DNA of 64,000 bases from Burkholderiales bacterium (GTDB lineage Bacteria > Pseudomonadota > Gammaproteobacteria > Burkholderiales > SG8-39). The stretch is from NCBI GenBank assembly GCA_014860445.1, contig JACZJT010000051.1, positions 79,219 through 143,218 on the forward strand, given 5' to 3'. Position 1 is the first letter of the stretch. Each line of letters begins with the position of its first letter. Positions 1 through 8,479 of this stretch are shown here, piece by piece. Position numbers and translations under genes: made by a program. Below the pieces are notes generated by a model. That model had not been told where the DNA came from. It worked only from the letters and a program-made list of their open reading frames with translations, and made no database searches.

Positions 1-772
1 CCACGCACAACGCTGCGCCGACGCCGGCCGCCTCCGACGGTGTCGCGACACCGCCGTAGAGCACGTACATGACGCCCACTACGACGGCAAGGAAGGGCAC
101 TACCTTGGGCAGGGACGCAAATTTCTGTTTCCAGGTGTAGCGGAAGTCCACTGCGTGCGCGCGAAATCCCCGTTTCCACATTAGAAACAGCGTCCAAAGC
201 ACGAATAGCCCGGTAAGCATCAGCCCCGGCAATACGCCGGCGAGGAACAGCCGCCCGATCGAAGTCTCGGTGGCGATACCGTAGAGTATCAAGGTGATCG
301 ACGGCGGGATGAGGATGCCGAGTGTGCCGCCGGCGCAAATCGAACCAGTGGCAACGTCGTCCGGATAGCCGCGCTTGCGCATCTCCGGAATGCCCATCTT
401 GCCGATCGCGGCACAAGTCGCCGGCGAGGAGCCGGTCAGCGCGGCAAACAGCGCACAGGCGCCGAGGTTTGAGATCACCAGTCCGCCGGGCAGCCGGTAC
501 AACCAGCGGTCCAGTGCTTCGTAGAGGTCTTTGCCCGCAGGCGACGAGCCGATGGCGGCCCCCATCATGACGAACATCGGAATCGATACCAGGGTGAAGT
601 CCTCAAGCCCTGAATAAAAGGTTTCGGCCACTACGCGCAAAGCGTCAAAACCCTGGAACAGGGTGATGAAAACGATGGCGACCGCTCCCAGACTGAATGC
701 TACCGGTGCACCCGAGAGTAGCGTCAGCAGCGTAACCAGCAGAACCAGGGCCCCTTGGGTTCCGGGACTCAT
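1..772 (-). CDS. dctM: TRAP transporter large permease (DctM family), partial
   Basis: This is the large membrane subunit of a tripartite ATP-independent periplasmic transporter, which moves an organic acid delivered by the binding protein across the inner membrane using an ion gradient. About 257 residues are visible; the C-terminal part lies beyond the window start. The protein is a run of hydrophobic helices with the family's Gly/Pro-rich loops (GGTLGILIPPSITLILYG, and ALTGSSPATCAAIG). The ATG at 770-772 overlaps the dctQ stop as ATGA, so the two are translationally coupled. The family assignment is firm; the substrate is unknown. Confidence 0.93.
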   Translation of the reverse strand, partial: MSPGTQGALVLLVTLLTLLSGAPVAFSLGAVAIVFITLFQGFDALRVVAETFYSGLEDFTLVSIPMFVMMGAAIGSSPAGKDLYEALDRWLYRLPGGLVISNLGACALFAALTGSSPATCAAIGKMGIPEMRKRGYPDDVATGSICAGGTLGILIPPSITLILYGIATETSIGRLFLAGVLPGLMLTGLFVLWTLFLMWKRGFRAHAVDFRYTWKQKFASLPKVVPFLAVVVGVMYVLYGGVATPSEAAGVGAALCV

Positions 773-1287
773 GCGCGATGCGGCTTGGTGATGCCGAAAG
801 GTGGTTCGCGGCCGCTGATCAGCCCGATCAGGTCGGCGACGCACTGCAGTGTCATTACGCCCAGCCCTATGGGCAGGGCCGAATAGGGAATCCACAGGCG
901 TACCCGCCACATGGTTTCCGACACCCAGCTGTTTGCCCAGGATTCGTGCCAAAGCATAGAGGTGAGCGCAGTCATCGAAACGCAGAAAAACAGCGTTATT
1001 CCGGCAGAGAACAAGGCGAGCCACCAGCGCAGCCGCGGCCCGGAAAACAGCGGCAGGATGTCGACGTTGACATGACCGCGCTGCATCAGCACGTAGGGGC
1101 TGCCGACGAAGGTCGCGGCGACCAGACCGTAGGTGGCGAAATCGGTCTGCCAGATGGTGTTCTGGTTGAGCGCATAGCGCACGAACACCATATGGCAAAC
1201 CACGACTACGCTGATCGCGATCATTGCGGCCGCGACATAACCCAAGAGCGTCGAGATAAATTTGACACCGCGGACGAAACTGCCCAT
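769..1287 (-). CDS. dctQ: TRAP transporter small permease (DctQ family)
   Basis: 172-residue inner-membrane protein with four predicted transmembrane helices, the usual size and layout of the TRAP small subunit that pairs with DctM. A GGAG-type ribosome site lies just upstream of the ATG. It sits between dctP (about 85 bases upstream, separated by a hairpin) and dctM (overlapping by four bases), the classical dctPQM order. Sequence conservation in this subunit is low, so the call rests on topology, the xWxxD-like segment after helix 1 (NQNTIWQTDFATYG) and position. Confidence 0.9.
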   Translation of the reverse strand: MGSFVRGVKFISTLLGYVAAAMIAISVVVVCHMVFVRYALNQNTIWQTDFATYGLVAATFVGSPYVLMQRGHVNVDILPLFSGPRLRWWLALFSAGITLFFCVSMTALTSMLWHESWANSWVSETMWRVRLWIPYSALPIGLGVMTLQCVADLIGLISGREPPFGITKPHRA

Positions 1288-1333
1288 GACCGCTCCATCG
1301 CATCCGGCCGCCAGGCCGGGTCAAGAAAAGTAT

Positions 1334-1359
1334 CGGCGGACGGCCTGCGCCGTCCGCCG
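1334..1359 (-). promoter_or_regulatory. Hairpin in the dctP-dctQ gap (first TRAP operon)
   Basis: A perfect 11-bp inverted repeat (1334-1344 with 1349-1359, CGGCGGACGGC arms) has a 4-base loop and lies 13 bases after the dctP stop. On the minus strand it is followed closely by a T-rich stretch (TTTTCTT). It could act as a partial terminator or as a 3' stabiliser of the dctP message, giving more binding protein than permease. Structure seen directly; role inferred. Confidence 0.6.
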
Positions 1360-1372
1360 CCGGAGCTTGGGA

Positions 1373-2374
1373 TTACTTGACGCTCAGCGCTTCGTCGATC
1401 AACTGCTTGCCGTCGGGGACATCCTTGGCAAAGGTAGCGTAGGAGCTTTTCTTGGCGACTTCGATCCAGGCGTCGTACTCGGCCGGCGTCAGCGTGACCA
1501 CCTCGACGTTGTGCTCCTTGAAAGTCTTGACCATTTTGTCGTCCAGGCCCTTGGCTTCCTTGGCGAAGTAGTCCTGCGCCTTTTTCCCCGCCGCGAGCAG
1601 TGCCGCCTGCTGCTTCTTGTCGAGTTTATTGAACGACTTCTTCGACATCAGCAGCGGCTCGTACATGAACCACAGCGTGTTGTCGCCCGGCGCAGTGACG
1701 CATTTCACCTGCTCGTAAATCCGGAACGAAACGAAACTGCCGGTGCTGGTATCGGTGGCTTCGGCTACGCCGGTTTGCAAGGCGTTATAAACTTCATTGC
1801 TCGGAATCGAAATGATGGAGGCGCCCGCCGCCTGCCACATGGCCGCGAAAGTTGCTCCGGCCGATCGGGTCTTCTGGCCCTTGATGTCCGCCGGCGTGCG
1901 GATGCAGCCGTTTTTGGAGGCGACTGCCCCGGCGAGCCAGGCGTCGGCGAGTACCATGACGCCGGCCTGCTCGATTTTGGCCTTGATGTCTTTCATGAAC
2001 TTCGAGTCGTTCAGGCGTGCCGCGCGCTCGTGACTGCGCACCAAGCCGGGCATCAGCGTTGCGCCGAATGCACGCACCTTGCCGCTGGCGTAATCGAGCG
2101 GAAACGCGGACATGTCGAGCTGGCCATTGACCATGGCGTTCCATTGTTCCTTCGGCTTGAACAAGGCGGCGCCGGGATAGACCTGGATCTCCAGTCCGAC
2201 GTTTGCCGCTTTTGCTTCGCGTGCCACGATCTGCACCATCTCGTCGCGAACGTCGCCTTTGCCCCCCGGGAATTGGTGCGAGGCGCGCAGCGTGACGTTG
2301 GCGGCGAGCGCGGAGCCGCTCACTGCAGCGGCGATCAGCGCCGACATGATGCCGATGTGCTTAAGCTTAATCAT
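1373..2374 (-). CDS. dctP: TRAP transporter substrate-binding protein (DctP family)
   Basis: Periplasmic solute receptor of the first TRAP system, 333 residues. The start is the ATG at 2372-2374 because it has a strong GGAGGAA site just upstream and gives a normal signal peptide (MIKLKHIGIMSALIAAAVSG, cleavage after SALA); a longer reading frame upstream has no such support. The mature part shows the DctP fold markers, including an IKGQKTRSAG segment where the family's ligand-carboxylate Arg lies and the NALQTGVAEA segment. The substrate cannot be told from sequence; small organic acids are usual. First gene of dctPQM. Confidence 0.92.
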   Translation of the reverse strand: MIKLKHIGIMSALIAAAVSGSALAANVTLRASHQFPGGKGDVRDEMVQIVAREAKAANVGLEIQVYPGAALFKPKEQWNAMVNGQLDMSAFPLDYASGKVRAFGATLMPGLVRSHERAARLNDSKFMKDIKAKIEQAGVMVLADAWLAGAVASKNGCIRTPADIKGQKTRSAGATFAAMWQAAGASIISIPSNEVYNALQTGVAEATDTSTGSFVSFRIYEQVKCVTAPGDNTLWFMYEPLLMSKKSFNKLDKKQQAALLAAGKKAQDYFAKEAKGLDDKMVKTFKEHNVEVVTLTPAEYDAWIEVAKKSSYATFAKDVPDGKQLIDEALSVK

Positions 2375-2670
2375 TGATAATTCCTCCAGGTTTGTCGAAA
2401 AGTGCGACGGTTTTTTTGCGCCTCTGTTCGAGGCGGGCATGAAGATGGCTCTGAACCCTGTTGAGGCCGGCATTTTAGGCCGCCGTGGCTCAGGATACAA
2501 ACCCATCGGCATTGCATTGCAGCATTTTGCGCCCTGTCGGGCGTTCTATCTGTCTACGAACTGACGTTTAAGTCTGGCGAAAAACACCTTGAAGCCGATG
2601 CGCCAAGCTTCGCTTACCTCGCAGGCACAGCGTTCAGCGCGTTGTATCAGGATGGCGTTGCCTCGGGCTT
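2375..2670. other. Intergenic region between the two TRAP operons
   Basis: About 296 bases without a credible gene. It holds the dctP ribosome site, and a short CGCCC-TGTC-GGGCG hairpin at 2530-2543 that lacks a good T-run on the minus strand. A weak terminator of the upstream TRAP operon or a promoter for the downstream one could lie here, but I cannot point to convincing -35/-10 boxes. Confidence 0.4.
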
Positions 2671-3954
2671 CTATTGATAGAAAAGATGCACCAGTCCGAG
2701 GCCTGTGACCGGAACATACGTGATCAGCATCAGCAACGCGAACAGTACGCCGATGAAATAGATATTGACCTTGCTGACGTCCCACACGCTCGCCTTTGCG
2801 ATGGAGCAAGCCACCATCAGTACGCTTGCGACCGGCGGAGTCTGCTGGCCGATGGCGAGGTTGAGAGTGACGACCAGGCCGAAATGGATCGGGTCGATGC
2901 CTGCGGCGTGCACCAGCGGCATCACCACCGGCACCACCAGGATGATCGCCGCGGCCGAGTGCAGGAACATGCCCAGTAGCAGGAACACTATGTTGAGCAG
3001 CGCCAGCACGAAATACTGGTTGGTGGTGATAGCAGAGACCGCCTTCGCAAGATTCTGCGGCGCCTGGATTTCGGTAAGGTATGAGCCCAGGAGCGCAGAA
3101 GCCGCAACCAGCAGCATGACGACCGCGGTTTGCACGCCGCCGTCGATCATCGTTATTTTGAGCTGCTTCAGGTCGAGTTCGCGGTAGATAACCATACCCA
3201 GAAACAGCGCTGCGACTACTGCCAGTGCGGCGCCTTCTGTGGCGGTCACGAAGCCGCCGAATATGCCGCCGAGGATGATGATGGGCAGCACAAACGACCA
3301 GGAGGCCTCGCGAAAAGAACTGCGCAGGCGTTTCCAGTTGAATTTCTCCTCGATCGGCAGATTGTAGCGGCGAGCGAACCCGTAGGCCGCGCCCATCAAG
3401 CCGAGGCCGCCGAGGATGCCGGGAACGATGCCGGCGACGAACATCTTCACCACCGAAGTCTCGGCCATGACCGCGTACAGGATCATCGGGATCGAGGGCG
3501 GAATAATGATTGCGAGCGTGGCTGCCGATGACATCACTGCCGCGGCGAGCGGCGCGGGGTAGCCCTTGCTTTTCATCGCCGGAATCAGGATCGGGCCCAG
3601 CGCCGCGATCCCCGCTACAGCCGAACCCGAGAGCTCGGCGAAAAACATCGAAGATCCGATGCCAACCATTGCGAGGCCACCGCGTATGAATCCGAGCAGG
3701 GCCGAGGCAAAGTTGATCAGCCGCCTGGAGATGCCGGAGGAATTCATGATGGCGCCGGCGAGGATGAATAGCGGAATCGCGATCAGCGGGAAATTGGTGG
3801 CGCCGCTGAACAGCACGATCGGAAAATTCGGCAGCCCCGCGGTACCCTGCGTATACACCGTGGCGGCGATTGCAACGATGCCCAGCGATACGGCGATGGG
3901 CACATCGATAATCACCAGTGCTAGAACGCAACCAAACAGCAGCAGAATTTCCAT
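2671..3954 (-). CDS. dctM: TRAP transporter large permease (DctM family), second system
   Basis: Complete 427-residue large subunit, the usual family length, with about a dozen hydrophobic helices and the conserved loops (SSAATLAIIIPPSIPMILYA; AELSGSAVAGIAALGP). It starts at the ATG at 3952-3954, overlapping the dctQ stop by one base (TAATG). With the adjacent dctQ and dctP it forms a second, distinct TRAP transporter transcribed toward the first. The two large subunits share the family motifs but differ clearly in sequence, so this is not a recent tandem duplication. Confidence 0.95.
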   Translation of the reverse strand: MEILLLFGCVLALVIIDVPIAVSLGIVAIAATVYTQGTAGLPNFPIVLFSGATNFPLIAIPLFILAGAIMNSSGISRRLINFASALLGFIRGGLAMVGIGSSMFFAELSGSAVAGIAALGPILIPAMKSKGYPAPLAAAVMSSAATLAIIIPPSIPMILYAVMAETSVVKMFVAGIVPGILGGLGLMGAAYGFARRYNLPIEEKFNWKRLRSSFREASWSFVLPIIILGGIFGGFVTATEGAALAVVAALFLGMVIYRELDLKQLKITMIDGGVQTAVVMLLVAASALLGSYLTEIQAPQNLAKAVSAITTNQYFVLALLNIVFLLLGMFLHSAAAIILVVPVVMPLVHAAGIDPIHFGLVVTLNLAIGQQTPPVASVLMVACSIAKASVWDVSKVNIYFIGVLFALLMLITYVPVTGLGLVHLFYQ

Positions 3955-4460
3955 TAGTGCGACGCTCCACCGGCTGTTTCAGAGGCTACCAGCGCGTTGC
4001 TTAACACCTTGGGCAGCGTGATGAGTTCTGCTGCGACGATGAGCACCGCGCTGATCGGCACCACCGACTGCACCCAGCTCACCGGAATCGACGGCATGGT
4101 GATCAGATAGTCGGTGTTCAGCACGCCCAGCACCTGGTATCCCATCCAGCCCATCAACAGGAAAAAGCCGATGGTGAGCATTTCTGCGATCAATCGGAAA
4201 ATGAATTTCGGTGTGCGCGGCAGCATCATCATCACCTCCGGACAGCCGATGTGTGCGCGTTTTACCGAAGCCAGGGCCGAACCGTAGAACGTCAGCCAGG
4301 CAAGCAAAATGGCGGCGACCTCGTCATACCACACGAGAGAATAACCGGAGGTTCGAAACACCACGCCGATGGTGACCTCCACGGCGAGCGCCGCCATGAG
4401 AGTCACCGTCAGCCACTCAAGGGCGCGTTCATAAGCCCTGCGGATTGCGTCAAGATTCAT
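3954..4460 (-). CDS. dctQ: TRAP transporter small permease (DctQ family), second system
   Basis: 168-residue protein with four hydrophobic helices and the DctQ signature region after helix 1 (SLVWYDEVAAILLAWLTFYG), which matches the family's Trp/Asp/Glu pattern well. It is placed between dctP and dctM of the second system. Its start codon lies 81 bases after the dctP stop, across a long perfect hairpin, while it is tightly coupled to dctM. Expected to anchor DctM and contact the loaded binding protein. Confidence 0.92.
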   Translation of the reverse strand: MNLDAIRRAYERALEWLTVTLMAALAVEVTIGVVFRTSGYSLVWYDEVAAILLAWLTFYGSALASVKRAHIGCPEVMMMLPRTPKFIFRLIAEMLTIGFFLLMGWMGYQVLGVLNTDYLITMPSIPVSWVQSVVPISAVLIVAAELITLPKVLSNALVASETAGGASH

Positions 4461-4494
4461 GCCGTTCTTCGCCTCCGGTCCGATGTGGAATTCT

Positions 4495-4533
4495 GCCCTG
4501 GTCGCATCGCCGCGTACCGGATGCGACCAGGGC
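4495..4533 (-). promoter_or_regulatory. Hairpin in the dctP-dctQ gap (second TRAP operon)
   Basis: A perfect 14-bp inverted repeat (4495-4508 with 4520-4533, GCCCTGGTCGCATC arms) with an 11-base loop begins 8 bases after the dctP stop. No clear U-run follows on the minus strand, so a message-stabilising or partial attenuating hairpin is more likely than a full terminator. It sits in the same place as the hairpin of the first TRAP operon although the sequences differ. Confidence 0.65.
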
Positions 4534-4541
4534 GAGTACGA

Positions 4542-5516
4542 CTACTTGCCCAGCGCAATCGCGCGATCGATGACTTCCTTGGCAAGGGGTACTTCCTTGG
4601 CGAAGGCTTCGTATATGGGTTTCGAGCCGGCAATGAACGCATCCTTGTCGGCGACGTTTACCTTGATGCCCGTCGTTTTCATCTTTGTCAGCAATGCCTC
4701 GTCGTCTTTTTCCGCCTTGGCATAGACGAAGGCCTGCGTTTCCTTGGCGGTGTCTTCGAGTATCTTGCGCACGTCGGCCGGCAGCTTGGCAAAATTCGCA
4801 GCGCTGACGATCAGATACGCCGGCGAATAAACGTGACCGGTGATCGACAGGTATTTCTGCACTTCGTAGAACTTGCCGCTGGCGATTTGTGCGTACGGAT
4901 TCTCCTGCCCGTCCATGACGCCGGTCTGCAGCGCCGTGAACACTTCAGAGAATTTCATCGGGCTCGGATTGGCGCCGTAGGCCTTGAACATGTTCACCCG
5001 CCACTTGCTGTTGGGAACGCGGAGCTTGATTCCTGCCAGGTCGGCGGGCGTGTTGATCGGATGCTTGTTATTGGTGATGTGGCGGTAGCCGTTTTCCCAA
5101 AGCGCGAGCGTTTTGTAGCCTTTTTTTGCCAGTTCCGGTTCAAACTTCGACCAGTACAGTTCCTTTTCGATGCGTTGCATGTGCTTGCGGTCCTTGACCA
5201 GGTAAGGCATCTCGAACACGCCGTAGATGTCCGTTACCGAGCCCATCACGGTCGACGGCTCCACCATGTCGACGGTCCCGAGCTTGAGCTTTTGCAGCAT
5301 CTCCTTGTCGCCGCCGAGCTGGCTCGATCCGTACACCACAATCTTGGCTTTTCCCGCCAACTTTGCGTTGGCGTTCTTTGCGAATTCATCGGCTGCCGCG
5401 CCGATCAGCGAGCCCGGCTCGCCTACGTGCCCCAGCTTGAGTTCAATGCCTTGTGCGTTGGCAATAAGCGGTGCTGCGCACAACGCGATGATGCTTCCCA
5501 GTTTGACTAGCTTCAT
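4542..5516 (-). CDS. dctP: TRAP transporter substrate-binding protein, C4-dicarboxylate type (DctP family)
   Basis: 324-residue periplasmic receptor. The ATG at 5514-5516 is preceded by a GAAGGAGGA ribosome site and yields a clear signal peptide ending at ANA. The sequence carries strong DctP/TRAP marks: LGTVDMVEPS, ADLAGIKLRVPNSKW (with the ligand-binding Arg), VFTALQTGVMDGQENP and SPAYLIVSAANF. It lies 84 bases after the aminotransferase gene on the same strand, so the two are probably co-transcribed. A dicarboxylate or related small acid is the likely ligand by family; the actual substrate is unknown. Confidence 0.94.
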   Translation of the reverse strand: MKLVKLGSIIALCAAPLIANAQGIELKLGHVGEPGSLIGAAADEFAKNANAKLAGKAKIVVYGSSQLGGDKEMLQKLKLGTVDMVEPSTVMGSVTDIYGVFEMPYLVKDRKHMQRIEKELYWSKFEPELAKKGYKTLALWENGYRHITNNKHPINTPADLAGIKLRVPNSKWRVNMFKAYGANPSPMKFSEVFTALQTGVMDGQENPYAQIASGKFYEVQKYLSITGHVYSPAYLIVSAANFAKLPADVRKILEDTAKETQAFVYAKAEKDDEALLTKMKTTGIKVNVADKDAFIAGSKPIYEAFAKEVPLAKEVIDRAIALGK

Positions 5517-5600
5517 TTGTTCCTCCTTCGTAGTTGCTGTCCTGCGGATGCGGACAGTCTCACGTCCATCACGCCTCTGGGCGCTTGGCCGGTCCTGCAA

Positions 5601-6800
5601 TCAAGCGGCTACGCGTTGCGCACTCCGGACTCGTGCGCTTTCGGTCAGAAAGTCCAACGCTGCCTGCGCCCCGCCCTTCTTGTGCGGAACTCCGGACAGG
5701 GCCAGCCCCATTTCGACGCCGGCGAGCGTTCCCATCAGCGCAAGATCGTTAAAGTCGCCAAGATGGCCGATGCGGAATACCTTGCCTGCAAGTCTGCCCA
5801 GGCCGGTGCCGAGCGACATGTCGCAGGCTTCGAGAATATTCTTTCTAAGCGCGTCCGCGTTGTGACCGGCGGGCATCATCACCGCGGTCAGCGTGTTGCT
5901 GTATTCCTCGGCGTTGGCGCAGAGGATTTCCAGATTCCACGCGCGCACGGCCAACCGCGTCGCTTCGGCGTGGCGCGCATGGCGCGCGAACACCTGGGGC
6001 AGGCCTTCTTCGCGCAGCATCTTGATTGCCTCGCGCAGGCCGTAGAGCAGATTCGTTGCCGGCGTATAGGGAAAATAGCCTGTCTTGTTCGCGGCGATAA
6101 TGTCGTCCCAGGCCCAATAGGATTTTGGGAGTTTGGCCGACTGCGCCGTTTTGCGCGCTTTTTCGCTAACTGCGTTGAAAGACAGGCCGGGCGGCAGCAT
6201 CAGACCTTTCTGCGATCCCGCCACGGTCACATCCACTCCCCATTCATCGTGACGGTAGTCTATCGACGCGAGCGAGGAAATCGTGTCCACCATCAGCAGC
6301 GCCGGATGCGCTGCGGCGTCGATCGCCTTTCGGACAAGCCCGATGCGGCTGGTCACGCCGGTGGAGGTCTCGTTGTGCACCACGCAGACCGCTTTGATTG
6401 CGTGCGCCTTGTCTTCCTTCAGTTTTGCTTCGATCGCGACGGGATCCGCCCCATGGCGCCAGTCGGTCGCGATCAGTTCAACCTGCAAGCCAAGCTTGCC
6501 TGCCATTTTCTGCCACAGGCTCGCGAAATGCCCGGTTTCGGCCATCAGCACCTTGTCGCCGGGCGACAGCGAATTGACCAACGCCGCTTCCCAGGCGCCC
6601 GTTCCGGACGCCGGGAAAATCACCACGGGCTGCTGGGTTTGAAATACGTGTTTGAGGCCCTCGATGATTTCGAGTCCCATAGGCCCGAATTCCGGCCCGC
6701 GGTGGTCCATGGTAGGAAAGTCAATGGCGCGCAGGACGCGATCGGGCACGTTGGTGGGGCCGGGAATTTGCAGAAAATGACGACCGCTCTTGAAGGTCAT
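5601..6800 (-). CDS. Class-V aminotransferase, serine-glyoxylate / aspartate-glyoxylate type
   Basis: 399-residue PLP enzyme of fold type I. The N-terminal IPGPTNVPDRVLRA and DHRGPEF segments, the GSQKGLMLPPGL motif with the PLP lysine (K198) and the C-terminal GKVFRIGHLGD are typical of the serine-glyoxylate aminotransferase (SgaA) and hydroxyaspartate/aspartate-glyoxylate aminotransferase (BhcA) branch, which convert glyoxylate to glycine with an amino acid donor. I cannot decide the donor by eye. None of the other BHA-cycle genes (dehydratase, aldolase, iminosuccinate reductase) is in the window. It is the first gene of the minus-strand array that continues into the TRAP genes, and it diverges from a GntR/FCD regulator. 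Confidence 0.88.
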   Translation of the reverse strand: MTFKSGRHFLQIPGPTNVPDRVLRAIDFPTMDHRGPEFGPMGLEIIEGLKHVFQTQQPVVIFPASGTGAWEAALVNSLSPGDKVLMAETGHFASLWQKMAGKLGLQVELIATDWRHGADPVAIEAKLKEDKAHAIKAVCVVHNETSTGVTSRIGLVRKAIDAAAHPALLMVDTISSLASIDYRHDEWGVDVTVAGSQKGLMLPPGLSFNAVSEKARKTAQSAKLPKSYWAWDDIIAANKTGYFPYTPATNLLYGLREAIKMLREEGLPQVFARHARHAEATRLAVRAWNLEILCANAEEYSNTLTAVMMPAGHNADALRKNILEACDMSLGTGLGRLAGKVFRIGHLGDFNDLALMGTLAGVEMGLALSGVPHKKGGAQAALDFLTESARVRSAQRVAA

Positions 6801-6861
6801 GGCAGGGATTCCTTGTAAGCCTGGGATACCGGTCCGGACAGCGTTGACGTCGAGTCCGATT

Positions 6862-6977
6862 TTGTATGCAATTTAATCACGCCTCGTCTTCGACAGTCAA
6901 ACATTTTTTAGTACATTGTATATTAACGAATATCCATGGATTGCCAAGACTGTATACGGAGGGTATTATGCATACAA
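6862..6977. promoter_or_regulatory. Candidate operator cluster for the FCD-family regulator
   Basis: The divergent gap between the aminotransferase and the GntR gene holds TTGTATGCAA at 6862-6871 and its inverted relative ATGCATACAA at 6968-6977, sharing nine of ten bases as reverse complements. Two looser copies lie between them: ATTGTATATT (6915-6924) and CTGTATACGG (6950-6959). FadR-subfamily GntR proteins bind short palindromes of the TTGTnnnACAA kind. Sites seen directly; binding by the adjacent regulator is inferred. Confidence 0.45.
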
Positions 6978-6978
6978 A

Positions 6979-7692
6979 ATGTCTTACGCCATGGATCAAC
7001 ATACCGAAAATCACGCAGCGGACAGCGACGACGCGCCCGCGGCCGAGCCGCGTCTGCTGGCCGAAGAAGTGGTCGAGCGCTTGCGCGACCTGATCATTCA
7101 GGGTGAGCTCGCGCCGGGGGTCAAGCTGAACGAGCGCGTTCTCTGTGAGCGACTGCGCACGTCGCGCACGCCCGTGCGCGAGGCGATCAAATTTCTCGCC
7201 TCCGAGGGCCTGGTGGAACTTCTGCCAAACCGCGGCGCGATCGTCACGCCTATTACAGCTGCGACGGTTCGGGAGATGTTTGTTCTTCTGGGTGCGCTGG
7301 AGGCACTCGCGGGCGAACTCGCCTGTGTCAACGCAAGCGATGCCGAGATCGCCGAGATCCGCGCGCTGCACTATCAAATGCTGGCGCACCACGCGCGCGG
7401 CGAACTCAGCCCCTATTTCCGCTGCAACCAACAGATCCACCTGCAGCTGATCGAATGTGCCGGCAATGCGACTCTGGCGAACACCTACCGCGCGTTGAAC
7501 GGACATGTGCGCCGCGCGCGCTACATGGCCAACCTCTCGCAGGAGCGTTGGGACCATGCGGTGGAGGAACATCAGAAAATCCTCGACGCGCTGAGCCGGC
7601 GCGAAGGCGCAGTGTTGGCGGCACTACTGCGCAGCCATCTGAGCAACAAAATGCAGGTTGTGCTGGAAGCGCTGGGCGAGCAAATGGCCTGA
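6979..7692 (+). CDS. GntR-family transcriptional regulator, FCD (FadR-like) subfamily
   Basis: About 237 residues with an N-terminal winged helix-turn-helix (LAEEVVERLRDLIIQGEL ... CERLRTSRTPVREAIKFLAS) followed by an all-helical FCD ligand domain, whose His/Asp metal-site positions fall in the LHYQMLAHHARG, CNQQIHLQLIE and VEEHQKILDAL regions. The start is set at the ATG at 6979 (a second ATG at 6991 is also possible); a GGAGGG lies at 6958-6963. It is divergent from the aminotransferase/TRAP array and is the obvious candidate to control it, probably in response to an organic acid. The effector is unknown. Confidence 0.9.
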   Translation: MSYAMDQHTENHAADSDDAPAAEPRLLAEEVVERLRDLIIQGELAPGVKLNERVLCERLRTSRTPVREAIKFLASEGLVELLPNRGAIVTPITAATVREMFVLLGALEALAGELACVNASDAEIAEIRALHYQMLAHHARGELSPYFRCNQQIHLQLIECAGNATLANTYRALNGHVRRARYMANLSQERWDHAVEEHQKILDALSRREGAVLAALLRSHLSNKMQVVLEALGEQMA

Positions 7693-7789
7693 GTATTGGT
7701 GTAAGGTAGGGTGGCATGCGGCGCTGCCACCGCCGATGTGCCGCCCCCACCCCGTCGGTATGATTGCCGGCACGCGCAAGGAGACCGTT

Positions 7790-8449
7790 TTGAACATCGA
7801 TATCATTTCCGACGTGGTTTGCCCCTGGTGCTTTATCGGCAAGCGCCAGATCGAGGCCGCGCTTGCGCTCTACGCGCAGCAAAACCCCGGCGCGGACCAG
7901 CCCAGCGTCACCTGGAAGCCGTTTCAGCTCAATCCGCATCTGCCCGCGGAGGGCATGAGCCGGCAGGACTATGTAGTGCAGAAATTCGGCGCGGCGCGGG
8001 CCAAAGACGTCTATGCACGCGTAAGCGGGGTCGGCAAGCAGTACGATATCGCGTTCGCGTTCGACCGCATCGTTCGCCAACCCAACACCGTTGCGGCGCA
8101 CAGCCTGATCGCGCTGGCTGGAAATGCCGGTCAGCCCGCCGACGGTTTGCAGGACCGGGTGAAGGAGGCATTTCTGCGCGCCTACTTTCTCGAAGGCGCG
8201 GATCTGACGAAGGCAGAAAACCTGGTGGAGATTGCGGCGGCCGCCGGCCTGGACCGGGTGCAAGCGGAACAATGCCTGGCGGACCCGCAGTCGCGGCGTG
8301 CCGTGGAGCAGGAAGACCAGCGCGCGCGCGCGATTGGCGTGGAAGGCGTGCCTTTCTTCATTTTCAATGGCAAGGTCGCTGTGTCCGGCGCGCAGGGACC
8401 GGAGGCATTGCTCGAGGCGATGCACCAGGCCGAAACCGCGGCGGCGTAA
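7790..8449 (+). CDS. DsbA-family oxidoreductase, FrnE-like
   Basis: About 219 residues with a thioredoxin fold carrying a helical insert, in the DSBA/2-hydroxychromene-2-carboxylate isomerase superfamily. The CPWC motif sits in DVVCPWCFIGKRQIEAAL near the N terminus and the cis-Pro loop is GVEGVPFFIFNGK. I choose the TTG at 7790 because AAGGAG lies six bases upstream; an in-frame ATG at 7760 would add ten residues. There is no signal peptide, so it is a cytoplasmic disulfide or polyketide-type redox protein, not a periplasmic DsbA. Its partner is unknown. Confidence 0.88.
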   Translation: MNIDIISDVVCPWCFIGKRQIEAALALYAQQNPGADQPSVTWKPFQLNPHLPAEGMSRQDYVVQKFGAARAKDVYARVSGVGKQYDIAFAFDRIVRQPNTVAAHSLIALAGNAGQPADGLQDRVKEAFLRAYFLEGADLTKAENLVEIAAAAGLDRVQAEQCLADPQSRRAVEQEDQRARAIGVEGVPFFIFNGKVAVSGAQGPEALLEAMHQAETAAA

Positions 8450-8479
8450 AAGCCCCCAGTCATCGGCGCTCAGGATCCT

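Noticed and set aside
1262-2377. 371-codon plus-strand frame opposite dctP.
   Set aside because: Antisense shadow; the DctP protein on the minus strand has a ribosome site, signal peptide and family motifs.
2546-3970. 474-codon minus-strand frame overlapping the second dctM.
   Set aside because: It is a shifted frame of the DctM gene, rich in Arg/Gly/His with no membrane helices, while the DctM frame is clear.
5601-6800. Calling the aminotransferase BhcA and the locus a beta-hydroxyaspartate cycle.
   Set aside because: The dehydratase, aldolase and iminosuccinate reductase genes of that cycle are not in the window, and SgaA-like marks are equally strong.
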